Source of the DNA: Schaalia vaccimaxillae DSM 15804
GTDB taxonomy: Bacteria > Actinomycetota > Actinomycetes > Actinomycetales > Actinomycetaceae
NCBI RefSeq assembly: GCF_000420425.1
Contig: NZ_ATUX01000007.1
Coordinates: 310,001 to 374,000 of the forward strand
Direction: 5' to 3'
Length of the DNA: 64,000 nt
Within the stretch, counting starts at the first letter, position 1. Every line of letters starts with the position of its first letter. The translations under genes were made by a program, and so were the position numbers. Shown here in pieces: positions 18,770 through 28,083 of the stretch. Under the pieces are notes generated by a model. The model saw nothing but the letters and a program-made list of their open reading frames with translations. It had not been told where the DNA came from and ran no database searches.

Positions 18770-19201
18770 ATGAAGAACTCGCTCCTGCGCGTCGGCCTCG
18801 TCGCCGCTCTCGCCCTGACCACCACCGCTGGCCTGGCGGCATGTTCCGATTCTTCCGAGTCTGGCGCCACCTCAACTGCCGAGTCCGCTGCGGTTCCCGC
18901 AGCCGAAGGCGACGACGCCGCAACGAAGGAAGACCTCGTGAACGCCCGTCAGGTTGTCATCGACACTCTGGCTAGCAACCCCGATCTCACCCAGATCTAC
19001 CTTGCCAATGACGTCGACAAGCCCACTGAAAAGTACGGCATGCTCGTTGTGCCTTACAACTGGTCCGATGCCACCGAGAAGCTCACCACCTCCATCGTCA
19101 AGATCGACGGTGGTAAGTACGTCATCGGTGCTCTTGCATCGGAATCTCAGAAGACCTACGAGATTGACCAAGACGGAAACATCTCCGAAGTCACCGAGTG
19201 A
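18770..19201 (+). CDS. Small secreted lipoprotein, unknown function
   Basis: This 143-residue protein has a signal peptide and lipobox LAAC, with Cys25 as the acylation site. A Ser/Ala-rich linker follows, then a domain of about 95 residues (EDLVNARQVVIDTLASNPDL to YEIDQDGNISEVTE) that I do not recognise. ATG 18770 is preceded by GGGAAAGGGAAAG. It is expressed from the direct-repeat promoter at 18513-18581 and closed by hairpins at 19201-19260. It sits between two GH3 genes and may assist them at the surface, by analogy only. Confidence 0.8.
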   Translation: MKNSLLRVGLVAALALTTTAGLAACSDSSESGATSTAESAAVPAAEGDDAATKEDLVNARQVVIDTLASNPDLTQIYLANDVDKPTEKYGMLVVPYNWSDATEKLTTSIVKIDGGKYVIGALASESQKTYEIDQDGNISEVTE

Positions 19202-19227
19202 CATCGTCCTCGTAGGACACGATGTTT

Positions 19228-19260
19228 GCGGGGTCTGAGCACAAACAGCTTAGGCCCCGC
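19228..19260 (+). terminator. Terminator after the small lipoprotein gene
   Basis: GCGGGGTCTGAGC pairs with GCTTAGGCCCCGC (two wobble pairs, seven-base loop). A second hairpin (ACATCGT / ACGATGT, 19201-19225) lies just before it. No T-run follows. Confidence 0.65.
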
Positions 19261-19273
19261 GCACCACAAGTAA

Positions 19274-19285
19274 ATCGGCGCCGAT
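19274..19285. promoter_or_regulatory. 12-bp perfect palindrome upstream of the permuted GH3 gene
   Basis: ATCGGCGCCGAT lies 66 bp before the GTG start of the next gene and outside any hairpin. It has the form of a dimeric repressor operator, but no binding protein can be named from this window. Confidence 0.3.
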
Positions 19286-19350
19286 CAACCTTTTCGATGA
19301 TGGGGTGGCGCTCAAACTTTTAATCATCACTCAACGAAGAGGTTTGGTTA

Positions 19351-22320
19351 GTGTCTACCAAAACAAAGAAACCGCCGATGACGAACAAGAAGTTCATGGC
19401 GATCTGGATTCCCATCCTCGCAATCCTCGCAGTGGTTGTTATCGTGGCGAACATTGCGATCGGCATTTTCAACAGCTGGATCGGTGGTGTTCTCGGTCCC
19501 GGCACCTACACCGTGACAAACCAGGAAGCTGCCGCTGACTGGGACACCGACTACTACAAGGCCGACTACGCCTCCGTTGAAGAGATGAACGCCGCCGCTT
19601 CCGAACTCATTGAAGACATCGAAGGCGAAGGCATCGTTCTGGCTAAGAACGACAATCAGGGGCTTCCTCTGTCCGCTGGCGCCAAAGTCACAATGCTCGG
19701 GCGCACAGCCGCTGATCCCGTCTACGGCGGATCCGGATCGGGGTCCGTGGACGTGACCTCAGCTGTCAATGCCCGCCAAGGCCTGGAAAATGCTGGTCTG
19801 GTAGTCAACGATGCGATGTACACGGCGATCGAAGCGGCTGCAGGAAATATCGAGCGCGCTTCCATTGAGATGGATAAGCCGGAGGTCTCCACCTACTACA
19901 TCGGCGAACTGCCGGTGGCCGAATATGAAGCCCAGGCCTCGACCATTGCCGAATACTCCGATGCAGCCATCGTCTACATTGGCCGTGGCGGCGGTGAAGG
20001 TGGCGACCTCGCCCAATCCATGGAGGGGTGGGACGACAACTACACCGATGGCCAGCATCAGCTTGAGCTCAACAAAGACGAAAAAGACATGCTGTCCTTT
20101 GCTAAGGACAACTTCGACAAGGTCATTGTTGTCGTCAACGCGTCTACCACCATTGAGATGGGTGACATTCAAAAGGACACCGGCATTGACTCGGTTCTGC
20201 TTATTGGTTCACCAGGTCTGTCGGGCTTCAATGCGGTCGGCAAGGTCATCGCTGGCCAAATCAACCCTTCAGGCCGGACTACTGACATTTGGGCCGCTGA
20301 CTTCACCAAGGATCCGACCTTTGTGAACTTTGGGGATTTCACCTACGAAAACCTTGAAGTTTCCTACTCTTCGTCGGCGCTTTCATCGGCGGCATCGAAT
20401 GCAACGGTGACCCCCGACGCAACCTTCGTCAACTACGCCGAGGGAATCTACGTCGGATACCGCTACTACGAAACAGCGGCTGTCGAAGGATTCATCGACT
20501 ACGACTCCGCCGTTGTATACCCCTTCGGATACGGCCTGAGCTACACGGACTTCTCCCAGAAAGTTGTCGCTCAGAACTTTGGCGAGGTCAACGGCACCAT
20601 TTCGCTTGACGTCGAGGTGACGAACAACGGAACTGTGGCTGGCAAGGACGTTGTTGAGGTCTACTACTCAGCCCCCTACACCAAGGGCGGCATTGAAAAG
20701 TCCTCCGTCGTACTCGGTGGATTTGCTAAGACAGGCGAAATCGCCCCGGGAGCCTCTGAAACCGTTACTGTCGAGTTCAATGTCGAAGACATGGCCTCCT
20801 ACGATTACGAGGGCGAAGGCGCATACGTACTGGAAGCTGGTGACTACGCAATCACCGTTCAAGACGACTCGCACAATATCGCCGAAGGCACGCAAGCAAT
20901 GACCTACACCGTTGAGCAGACGGTTGTTTACGGCGAGGACAATCCGCGATCCAGTGATGAAGTGAGTGCGACGAATAGATTCGAGGATGTTTCGAAGCAA
21001 TTCACTGATGATGCTTCGGAGTCCGGGAAGATTCTCAACCTTTCACGAGCAGACTTTGCTGGCACTTTCCCGAAATCTCCAATCGGAACCGAATTGATGC
21101 AGGCTTCCGACGCCATTAAGACTGGTTTTGCTGAATATGACGCCGCCGGGGCAGCCGAGGCTTTCGAGGGCGAGATGCCCACAACCGGTGCAGACACGGA
21201 TCTGACCCTTGTTGACTTGCGAGGCGCCGACTATGACGACGAACGTTGGGATGAGCTCCTAGACTCTCTCGAGGTTGAGGACATGACGAATATGCTGCTC
21301 AACGGCGCATACAACTCGGCTGCAATTCCATCGATTGCAAAGCCCGCTGTGACTGATCTTGACGGGCCTGCTGGTTTCTCGTCATTCATCAACGCCTCCG
21401 TTAACGGACCGGCCTATCCTTCAGAGTTCACCATTGCACAGACGTGGAATGTTGAGCTGGCCAAGGCCATGGGCACCATGGTTGGTAATGAATCTCTGCT
21501 CAAGGACGTTGCGGGTTGGTATGCGCCTGCAATGAACCTGCATCGCAGCCCCTTTGCTGGACGTAACTTCGAGTACTATTCGGAGGATCCGCTCCTCTCG
21601 GCGAAACTGGGGGCAGCCGTTTCCCAGGGTTCGATCGAAAAGGGCCTCTACACCACGCTCAAACACTTTGCTTTGAACGACCAAGAGACCAACCGCGTCA
21701 ATAATGGTGTTGCATCGTGGGCAAATGAGCAGGCAATTCGCGAGCTCTACCTCAAGGCCTTCGAAGCAGCGGTTAAAGACGTGTCCTCAGAGGTTACCTA
21801 CATTGCTGACGCCAACGGAAACACCCAAACAGCGCAGATCGGTTCCTTGGCAGTCATGAGCTCCTTCAACCGAATCGGCGCGACTTGGGCTGGCGGCTCC
21901 AAGGCACTCATGACTGACGTACTGCGTTCCGAGTGGGGATTCGACGGCTTCGCCATCACCGATTTCAATCTCTACAACTACATGAGCCCCGATCAGGGTA
22001 TCGACGCTGGTACTGACCTGACACTCACCTTTGCTCCGTCCAAGTCCTTCAAAGACGACGACTCAGCATTGGCAGTGACGAATATCCGTCAGGCAACGAA
22101 GAACATCCTGTACACGGTGGCCAACTCCAACGCCATGAACGGGCTTGCTCCCGGTGCGACTGTCACATACGAACCGCCGATGTGGAAGTACGCGCAATAC
22201 GCGGTGACAGCTCTTGCAACTCTCGGCATTCTCTCCGGAGCCTGGGGAGTGTGGCGACGTGTGCGCAAGCACTCTGATCAGCCGAAGGTCAGCGTTGAGA
22301 ACTCAGCGCCACGCGCCTGA
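19351..22320 (+). CDS. Membrane-anchored GH3 glycosidase with permuted domain order
   Basis: This 989-residue protein has reversed GH3 order. A hydrophobic segment near residues 15-40 leads into the GH3 C-terminal domain (EGEGIVLAKNDNQGLPL to INPSGRTTDIWA, about 85-330). Then comes a fibronectin-III-like domain (YPFGYGLSYTDF to about 510), and last the catalytic barrel (about 635-905), with NLHRSPFAGRNFEYYSEDP, TTLKHFALNDQE and the nucleophile Asp871 in FAITDFNLYNYM. A second hydrophobic segment near the C-terminus (YAVTALATLGILSGAWGVW) is followed by basic residues. Such permuted GH3s are known among beta-glucosidases, for example in Ruminococcus. The two-anchor layout predicts catalysis outside the membrane. 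It starts at GTG 19351 with AGAGG upstream. The substrate is unknown. Confidence 0.88.
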   Translation: MSTKTKKPPMTNKKFMAIWIPILAILAVVVIVANIAIGIFNSWIGGVLGPGTYTVTNQEAAADWDTDYYKADYASVEEMNAAASELIEDIEGEGIVLAKNDNQGLPLSAGAKVTMLGRTAADPVYGGSGSGSVDVTSAVNARQGLENAGLVVNDAMYTAIEAAAGNIERASIEMDKPEVSTYYIGELPVAEYEAQASTIAEYSDAAIVYIGRGGGEGGDLAQSMEGWDDNYTDGQHQLELNKDEKDMLSFAKDNFDKVIVVVNASTTIEMGDIQKDTGIDSVLLIGSPGLSGFNAVGKVIAGQINPSGRTTDIWAADFTKDPTFVNFGDFTYENLEVSYSSSALSSAASNATVTPDATFVNYAEGIYVGYRYYETAAVEGFIDYDSAVVYPFGYGLSYTDFSQKVVAQNFGEVNGTISLDVEVTNNGTVAGKDVVEVYYSAPYTKGGIEKSSVVLGGFAKTGEIAPGASETVTVEFNVEDMASYDYEGEGAYVLEAGDYAITVQDDSHNIAEGTQAMTYTVEQTVVYGEDNPRSSDEVSATNRFEDVSKQFTDDASESGKILNLSRADFAGTFPKSPIGTELMQASDAIKTGFAEYDAAGAAEAFEGEMPTTGADTDLTLVDLRGADYDDERWDELLDSLEVEDMTNMLLNGAYNSAAIPSIAKPAVTDLDGPAGFSSFINASVNGPAYPSEFTIAQTWNVELAKAMGTMVGNESLLKDVAGWYAPAMNLHRSPFAGRNFEYYSEDPLLSAKLGAAVSQGSIEKGLYTTLKHFALNDQETNRVNNGVASWANEQAIRELYLKAFEAAVKDVSSEVTYIADANGNTQTAQIGSLAVMSSFNRIGATWAGGSKALMTDVLRSEWGFDGFAITDFNLYNYMSPDQGIDAGTDLTLTFAPSKSFKDDDSALAVTNIRQATKNILYTVANSNAMNGLAPGATVTYEPPMWKYAQYAVTALATLGILSGAWGVWRRVRKHSDQPKVSVENSAPRA

Positions 22321-22334
22321 ACTAAGGTGAGTGC

Positions 22335-22364
22335 GGCGGCGCCGGTAACTTAACCGGCGCCGCC
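22335..22364 (+). terminator. Terminator after the permuted GH3 gene
   Basis: A perfect 12-bp stem (GGCGGCGCCGGT / ACCGGCGCCGCC) with a six-base loop is followed by TTTTCT. It starts 14 bp after the stop codon and is the clearest intrinsic terminator of this cluster. Confidence 0.9.
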
Positions 22365-22512
22365 TTTTCTCATCGACAGAATAAGCAACCAAAATGACAG
22401 ATCATGCAGCCCGAGTCGAACGGGATTGTTGAGGAATTGTTCAATATCTTCAAGGCCTGCAGGTGCTCCGGTATCTCGGGCAGGCGATGGCGCATGAGAA
22501 GGGAACGAAGAC

Positions 22513-24924
22513 GTGGCCTCGACCGATAAGCCAGAACTCACCCTGCTGGAAGCAGCTGCGCTGCTATCAGGAGAATCCGAGTGGGATTCGCGCGCTTTAC
22601 CTGCCAAAGGCATCCCGTCCTTTGTCATGTCCGACGGACCTCATGGCATTCGACGCCAGCTCGGTAGCGGCGACCACCTGGGAATCGCAGCCTCTGAGCC
22701 GTCGACTTGTTTCCCAACGGCGGCCACAGTTGCAAATTCGTGGGACCCAGAACTTGCTGAGGAGATGGGCCAGGCACTTGGCCAAGAAGCCCGTGCATTG
22801 GGCGTGGATGTGGTCCTTGGGCCCGGACTCAACATCAAACGTTCGCCTCTGTGCGGGCGCAACTTCGAGTACTACTCTGAGGATCCAATTTTGGCCGGGC
22901 GTATGGCCGCTGGGTTAGTGCGAGGCATCCAGTCCCAAGACGTGGCTGCTTGCCCTAAGCACTTCGCTGTCAATTCCCAAGAGCTGCGGCGAATGGCCTC
23001 GGACTCAATTGTTGACGAACGTACTATGCGGGAAATCTATCTGACCGCTTTTGAAGTTGTGGTGCGTGAAGCTGAGCCGCGCACAATTATGAGCTCCTAT
23101 AACCGCATCAACGGAACCTATGCCCACGAGAATAAGCATCTGCTGATTGACATTCTGCGAGACGAGTGGGGTTTTGGCGGCATGGTTGTCTCCGACTGGG
23201 GTGGTTCCAACAGCGCGGTGGATGCCGCGCGAGCCGGAGGTTCTCTTGAGATGCCAGGGCCCGGACTGCACGGAGCCCGCGCAATCGTCGAAGCCGTCAA
23301 ACGCGGTGAGCTCAATGAGGCCGACGTCAGGGCCCGAGCTCAGGAAGTAGTCGCCCTCGCCCGAGGGGCACGTTCGGGTGGGCAACGTCCGACGATCCAG
23401 GCTCAAGCACACCACGACTTGGCGCGCCGCGTCGCTGAAGAATCAATCGTCCTGCTGCGTAACGAGGACGGAATTCTTCCCCTAGCGAGCGCAACCAAGG
23501 TGGCGATTGTCGGGGATATGGCCCACACTCCGCGCTATCAAGGATCGGGCTCATCTCAGGTTAATCCCACGCAGTTGGAGACAACCCTTGACGTGCTCGA
23601 CCAGTTCCCACTTGAATGCGTCGGATACGCTCAGGGCTACAACCGCCAGAGAGAACCTCATGAGGACTTAGTGCGTCAAGCAATCGATCTTGCTTCACGC
23701 GCTGATGTTGTGCTCGCCTACATCGGTCTAGATGAATTGTCAGAATCCGAGGGACTCGACCGCACCCATATGCGCCTACCGCAGGTGCAAACTCAACTTT
23801 TGGAACGCCTGGCAGAGGTCAATCCGAATGTCGTCGCTGTATTGTCCGCAGGATCATCTGTGGAAACAGATTGGGCTATCAATACTCGCGCCATCATCCA
23901 CACATCCCTTTCTGGGCAGGCCGGTGCCTCCGCTGTTCTGCGAGTGATTACCGGCGCGGTCAATCCCTCTGGACGGCTCAATGAAACGTATCCTCTTGCG
24001 TATTCGGATGAGCCGACCTATGGAAACTACCCGGCAACATCAACATTGTCGTATTACAAAGAAGGGCCCTACGTTGGGTACCGCTACTTTGCCACCACCG
24101 GCACTGAAGTGGCCTATCCCTTTGGCTACGGGCTGTCCTACTCGACTTTCGACTACGCCGATCTGCGTGTTCAGAGCGACGGTGTCCATTTCACCTTGAC
24201 GAATACGTCTGACGTCGAGGGCGCCGAAGTTCCTCAACTTTATGTGTCATCACCGGGCGGAGTGTTCGCACCAAACATCGAACTCAAAGGATTTGCCAAG
24301 GTCTCGCTCCAGGCGGGTCAGAGCACTGACGTATTTATTCCCTTTGACCGATATACCTTCCGACATTGGGACACAGACTCAGATCAGTGGGCGGTCGAAG
24401 ACGGGCAGTGGACGGTTCATATCGGCCGCAACGCCTCCGACCTCATTCTGCATGCCACGCACCAGGTCACTGGCACTGTACCTGAACCCGCCAACAGCTC
24501 TCTTGGCAGTTACTGGACCGGCAATGTGCACGACGTTACCGATGCCGAGTTCGCTGCGTTATTGGGACGAGAGATTCCCCGCGAGGAGGAACAGGATCTC
24601 TTGACCGATGCGGATCCGCTTTCGTCAATGAACCGAGCGAAGTCGAGGATCGCTCGCTCGGCCGCTCGTTTCCTGCACAAGAAGAAAGCACAGGCGGACG
24701 CAACAGGAAAACCGGATCTCAATATCCTTTTCATCCTCAATATGCCTTTCAGGACGATGGGCAAGATGACTCGAGGCATGGTGTCTGACGAGATGGTTGA
24801 CGGCATTGTCGACCTGGTCAATGCGCGTACCTGGCGTGGCCTTAAAACCGTCGTTGGTGGATACCTTAGGAACCGCCGTGCGGATCGGCGCACACAACGA
24901 GAACTCGACGGACACTCGTCTTAA
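22513..24924 (+). CDS. GH3 beta-glucosidase, canonical domain order
   Basis: This 803-residue enzyme has no signal peptide, so it probably acts on imported beta-glycosides. The catalytic barrel comes first (MSDGPHGIR, KRSPLCGRNFEYYSEDP, ACPKHFAVNSQE, nucleophile Asp228 in MVVSDWGG). The GH3 C-terminal domain (RVAEESIVLLRNEDGILPL, QGSGSSQVNPTQ) and a fibronectin-III-like domain (YPFGYGLSYSTFDY, about 535-660) follow. A C-terminal helical extension of about 130 residues (about 670-803) is seen in several gut GH3 enzymes. The start is GTG 22513. It follows a strong terminator, so it has its own promoter, and it is followed by the gtrA-like gene 48 bp later. Confidence 0.9.
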   Translation: MASTDKPELTLLEAAALLSGESEWDSRALPAKGIPSFVMSDGPHGIRRQLGSGDHLGIAASEPSTCFPTAATVANSWDPELAEEMGQALGQEARALGVDVVLGPGLNIKRSPLCGRNFEYYSEDPILAGRMAAGLVRGIQSQDVAACPKHFAVNSQELRRMASDSIVDERTMREIYLTAFEVVVREAEPRTIMSSYNRINGTYAHENKHLLIDILRDEWGFGGMVVSDWGGSNSAVDAARAGGSLEMPGPGLHGARAIVEAVKRGELNEADVRARAQEVVALARGARSGGQRPTIQAQAHHDLARRVAEESIVLLRNEDGILPLASATKVAIVGDMAHTPRYQGSGSSQVNPTQLETTLDVLDQFPLECVGYAQGYNRQREPHEDLVRQAIDLASRADVVLAYIGLDELSESEGLDRTHMRLPQVQTQLLERLAEVNPNVVAVLSAGSSVETDWAINTRAIIHTSLSGQAGASAVLRVITGAVNPSGRLNETYPLAYSDEPTYGNYPATSTLSYYKEGPYVGYRYFATTGTEVAYPFGYGLSYSTFDYADLRVQSDGVHFTLTNTSDVEGAEVPQLYVSSPGGVFAPNIELKGFAKVSLQAGQSTDVFIPFDRYTFRHWDTDSDQWAVEDGQWTVHIGRNASDLILHATHQVTGTVPEPANSSLGSYWTGNVHDVTDAEFAALLGREIPREEEQDLLTDADPLSSMNRAKSRIARSAARFLHKKKAQADATGKPDLNILFILNMPFRTMGKMTRGMVSDEMVDGIVDLVNARTWRGLKTVVGGYLRNRRADRRTQRELDGHSS

Positions 24925-24972
24925 ATGAACGCCTAGCGCGGTCGATTAACAAGAGTAAGAAAGCACAGGAAC

Positions 24973-25572
24973 GTGAATAAAATCGTCAGCTGGTGGCGCT
25001 CCTTCGAAGAGAAGCACGAGACCATCGCCCAATTCATTGTCTTCTTCATCCTGTCGAACGGAGTAACCGTTCTTCAGCTGGTGTTAATGCCGGTATTCAA
25101 ATGGATCTTTGGGTTTACTTCCTTCCAAGGAACCGCGTTCCAGTTTCTTCCCGTAGGAAGTTCGGGCGGGTCGACCGTTTACCTCTTCGACTATGCGGCC
25201 GGCGCAATTCAGGCTGACGGAACCGGCGGCGGCCTCGCATATTTTCTTGCTGTGCAAGTCACCCTACTGATTGCGCAGGTCATCAACTTTTTCGCGCAAC
25301 GCAACATCACCTTTAAGTCAAACTCTTCCGTAGCTCGCGCCGCATTCTGGTATTTCATCGCCTACGTCGTCATTACGGTCGTCGCCGCAGCCCTTCAAGT
25401 TCTCTACAAGGAACCAATCTATTCGTGGTGTATCGACGTCATGGGAGCATCCACCGGTGAGACCGTGGCAGATGTCGTCACCATGATTATTAACTCCGCA
25501 GTATCATTCTGGGTCTTCTTCCCGATCTTCAAGGTGATCTTTAAACAAGAGCCTGTCGATCAGGCAGCCTGA
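24973..25572 (+). CDS. GtrA-family membrane protein
   Basis: This 199-residue protein has four hydrophobic segments and the GtrA layout: QFIVFFILSNGVTVLQ at the N-terminus and INFFAQRNITFKS before the third segment. GtrA proteins are thought to flip polyprenyl-phosphate-linked glucose or other sugars across the membrane for surface glycan decoration. A loop of about 50 residues between the first two pairs of helices makes it longer than the usual 130-150 residues. It starts at GTG 24973 with AGGA close upstream. The GT2 glycosyltransferase encoded next is the natural partner that would make the lipid-linked sugar. Confidence 0.8.
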   Translation: MNKIVSWWRSFEEKHETIAQFIVFFILSNGVTVLQLVLMPVFKWIFGFTSFQGTAFQFLPVGSSGGSTVYLFDYAAGAIQADGTGGGLAYFLAVQVTLLIAQVINFFAQRNITFKSNSSVARAAFWYFIAYVVITVVAAALQVLYKEPIYSWCIDVMGASTGETVADVVTMIINSAVSFWVFFPIFKVIFKQEPVDQAA

Positions 25573-25600
25573 AGGGCTCCCGAGCATCTGCGCCCCTTCA
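25570..25600 (+). terminator. Weak hairpin after the gtrA-like gene
   Basis: TGAAGGG (including the stop codon) pairs with CCCTTCA across a 17-base loop. There is no T-run. It may only attenuate read-through into the GT2 gene. Confidence 0.35.
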
Positions 25601-25696
25601 TCACACACGCGAGTCCTATGTATGTTGGGCAGATCTGAGGCACCATAGAGGGGACACAACTCTGACCTGTTCACTTGAGGTAAAGGAAGATAATTC

Positions 25697-26713
25697 GTGG
25701 CGACCCAACCGTTGCTGACCGTGATCGTCCCGTCCTATAACTCACAGGACTACCTCGACCGAGCAATGACTACCCTGGTCGGTTACAACGACGAGGTTGA
25801 AGTCATCATTGTCAATGACGGATCAAAGGACCGAACAGCGCAAATTGCTGATGACTGGGCCACGCGTTACCCAACGTGCGTGCGAGCCATTCACCAAGAG
25901 AACAAGGGACATGGGGGAGCAGTCAACGCTGGTATCCAACACGCCACTGGTACTCACGTCAGAGTCGTTGATTCCGATGACTGGCTGGATCGGACCGCCC
26001 TCAACAAGGCTCTTGACGTTCTTCGTCAAGAACGTCAAGCGGGGCGCGACCTTGATCTTTTAGTGACGAACTACGTCTATGAGAAGCAAGGCAAGGCCCA
26101 CAAAGCCGTCATCCGTTATCGAAACGTCTTGCCCACTCGAAAAATGATCGGATGGGAACAGGTACATCGGTGCCGCTACGACCAATACCTGATGATGCAC
26201 TCTTTGACGATGCGCACCCAGGTGATCCGTGACAGCGGTGTTGTTCTGCCAGAACACACGTTCTACGTCGATTATCTGTACTCACACGTTCCTTTGCCCT
26301 ACATTCGTTCCATTCGCTATCTCGACGTCGACCTGTATCGCTACTTCATTGGTCGCGATGATCAATCTGTCAATGAAACAGTGATGATTTCGCGCCTTGA
26401 TCAACTCGATCGGGTAAACGAAGCAATGGTTCGAGCAATGCCAGATCCTGGCAACGTACACCCGAACCTCTACCGCTACATGTGCCACTATTTAAGGATT
26501 AATTGCGTCATTACAACAGTCATGGCGCATTTATCGGGAACTCCCGAACATCTCGCACTCAAAGACCGTTTGTGGCGCCGCCTGGAAGAAACGTCCCCCG
26601 ATGCTGCAGCTGCCGTCGAAAAAGACTTCCTTGCTCGCCTTGTCAGGCACGGTAACACAAGAGTAATTTCCAACGGCTACAAGGTTGCTCGCGCTGTTCT
26701 GGGATTTAACTGA
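25697..26713 (+). CDS. Glycosyltransferase family 2
   Basis: This 338-residue GT-A fold enzyme transfers a sugar from a nucleotide donor. It shows TVIVPSYNSQDYLDRAM, VIIVNDGSKDRTAQIAD, ENKGHGGAVNAGIQHATG and the metal-binding VDSDDWLD (about 94-101). The C-terminal half (about 150-338) has no membrane segment, so it is a soluble or peripheral enzyme. It starts at GTG 25697 after AAGGAAG. With the GtrA-like protein just upstream it may build a polyprenyl-linked sugar for cell-wall glycans. Donor and acceptor cannot be read from the sequence. Confidence 0.87.
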   Translation: MATQPLLTVIVPSYNSQDYLDRAMTTLVGYNDEVEVIIVNDGSKDRTAQIADDWATRYPTCVRAIHQENKGHGGAVNAGIQHATGTHVRVVDSDDWLDRTALNKALDVLRQERQAGRDLDLLVTNYVYEKQGKAHKAVIRYRNVLPTRKMIGWEQVHRCRYDQYLMMHSLTMRTQVIRDSGVVLPEHTFYVDYLYSHVPLPYIRSIRYLDVDLYRYFIGRDDQSVNETVMISRLDQLDRVNEAMVRAMPDPGNVHPNLYRYMCHYLRINCVITTVMAHLSGTPEHLALKDRLWRRLEETSPDAAAAVEKDFLARLVRHGNTRVISNGYKVARAVLGFN

Positions 26714-26757
26714 TTAGAGCGGTACGTCTGTCACTGAGGCAACGTCCCAATCTGATT

Positions 26758-28083
26758 TTAAGTCCCGCTTGCGTGCACACAGCTTGGCAGTAGCACCGTC
26801 AACCGGAACCAGTTGCCGTCAATCGAGGTGGTAGCCTCTCCCGCATACTTGCGAGCCGTCCAACGAATCGACTTCACCCCGTAGCCGTGGTGATCGTGAT
26901 CGGACTTAAGAGTCTGGAGCGAACCGTCGGGGTTGTACGAAACCTCACCCACAAACCAATTTTCCACACGGATCACTGTCATCTGTCCCTGGGACGTTAA
27001 CCAGAGTTTGATGAGTCTGCGCTGTTTATCTTTGACTTTACGACTGGCTTCGATCGCATTATCCAGGGCATTGCCAAAGAGGGTAGAAATATCCATGGAA
27101 CTCATTCCCTCAAGCAACGAACCGTCGGCAATCACCGTGAAATCGATACCCCAGGCCGCACAGGTTCGGCCCTTGGACGTCAAAATGACGTCGAGAACTG
27201 GGTTGCCGCTGTGGTACCGCTGTCCGAGTTCAGCCATCGATCTGTCAATCTGTTCGAAATGCTCGATCTGTGAGTGTGGATCAACTTCGGCGCGGATCAA
27301 AGCAATCTGATGTTTGAGATCATGATGGGCGCGACTCAAGGCTTCGATATCCGTCTTTGACTGCAAATACTGGCTGTGTTGAGATTCCAGCCGTGCCTGT
27401 ATGGATGACAGTTCTGATACAGCCCTCATCTGTAGAATCCGCTCCTGTTGAGCATAAAGCGCTGCAAAGCCGCACAAATCGACCAGTGTGCGGATGTAGA
27501 ACACCTCGGGCCCTAAACGACCTGAGAATGGGGTCGACGTTGAAACGAAACTCAGATTCGACATGGCGAAAGTGATAATTGCGATCGTTGCTGTTAGCCA
27601 CAGATCTGAGCGTTCAAGGAGTAAGGGCTCGCCGGGGCGAAGATTACGTCTTTCCATGAAACCTGCACAGCCAAAAAGGGCTGAGTAGACAACTAGCACC
27701 GCGATGACAGCGGGTGGAGTGACTTTCGGTGTAGTTGATGAGAAGAAGACGTTGAGCTGCCAGAAAAGAGAGGCGACAAGCTCGGCGAGAATGAAGGCTC
27801 GCGGAGTCAAATGAGCGACTTCGACCAGGGATGCGGATGTACCCAACCAAATGGTGACTCCCATCAGGCCAACAGCAGAGAGCATCGACGGAATCCAGAG
27901 CGACACCGGTAGTTCGCCTGCAATGAGTTGAGTACCAATGAGAACAACCAAGCCGAAAACACACGAGCCAACGAAACGGCTACGAGAAATCCGATAGGAA
28001 CGAAACCACATGTAGAGCATGCAAGCCCCGGCCTCGGCCAACCCCGTGTAGAGGCGAGGAATATCAGGTAGGGCGTCGTTCAT
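26758..28083 (-). CDS. AgrC-like sensor histidine kinase (GHKL ATPase)
   Basis: This 441-residue kinase has about six N-terminal membrane helices (residues about 10-220), a coiled dimerisation segment and the phospho-acceptor region RAHHDLKHQIALIR (about 255-268). A GHKL ATPase domain follows, with the N box GNALDNAIEAS and the G box HGYGVKSIRW. This is the HPK10 layout of kinases that sense peptides or membrane-soluble signals (AgrC, ComD, VirS). Its ATG overlaps the stop of the LytTR regulator by one base (TAATG), so they are a cognate pair. The signal is unknown. Confidence 0.87.
   Translation of the reverse strand: MNDALPDIPRLYTGLAEAGACMLYMWFRSYRISRSRFVGSCVFGLVVLIGTQLIAGELPVSLWIPSMLSAVGLMGVTIWLGTSASLVEVAHLTPRAFILAELVASLFWQLNVFFSSTTPKVTPPAVIAVLVVYSALFGCAGFMERRNLRPGEPLLLERSDLWLTATIAIITFAMSNLSFVSTSTPFSGRLGPEVFYIRTLVDLCGFAALYAQQERILQMRAVSELSSIQARLESQHSQYLQSKTDIEALSRAHHDLKHQIALIRAEVDPHSQIEHFEQIDRSMAELGQRYHSGNPVLDVILTSKGRTCAAWGIDFTVIADGSLLEGMSSMDISTLFGNALDNAIEASRKVKDKQRRLIKLWLTSQGQMTVIRVENWFVGEVSYNPDGSLQTLKSDHDHHGYGVKSIRWTARKYAGEATTSIDGNWFRLTVLLPSCVHASGT

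Noticed and set aside
22398-22440. Third copy of the LytTR-like repeat before the soluble GH3 gene
   Set aside because: CAGATCATGC and later GATTGT/AATTGT units are present, but their spacing (24 and 11 bp) does not match the 21-bp period.
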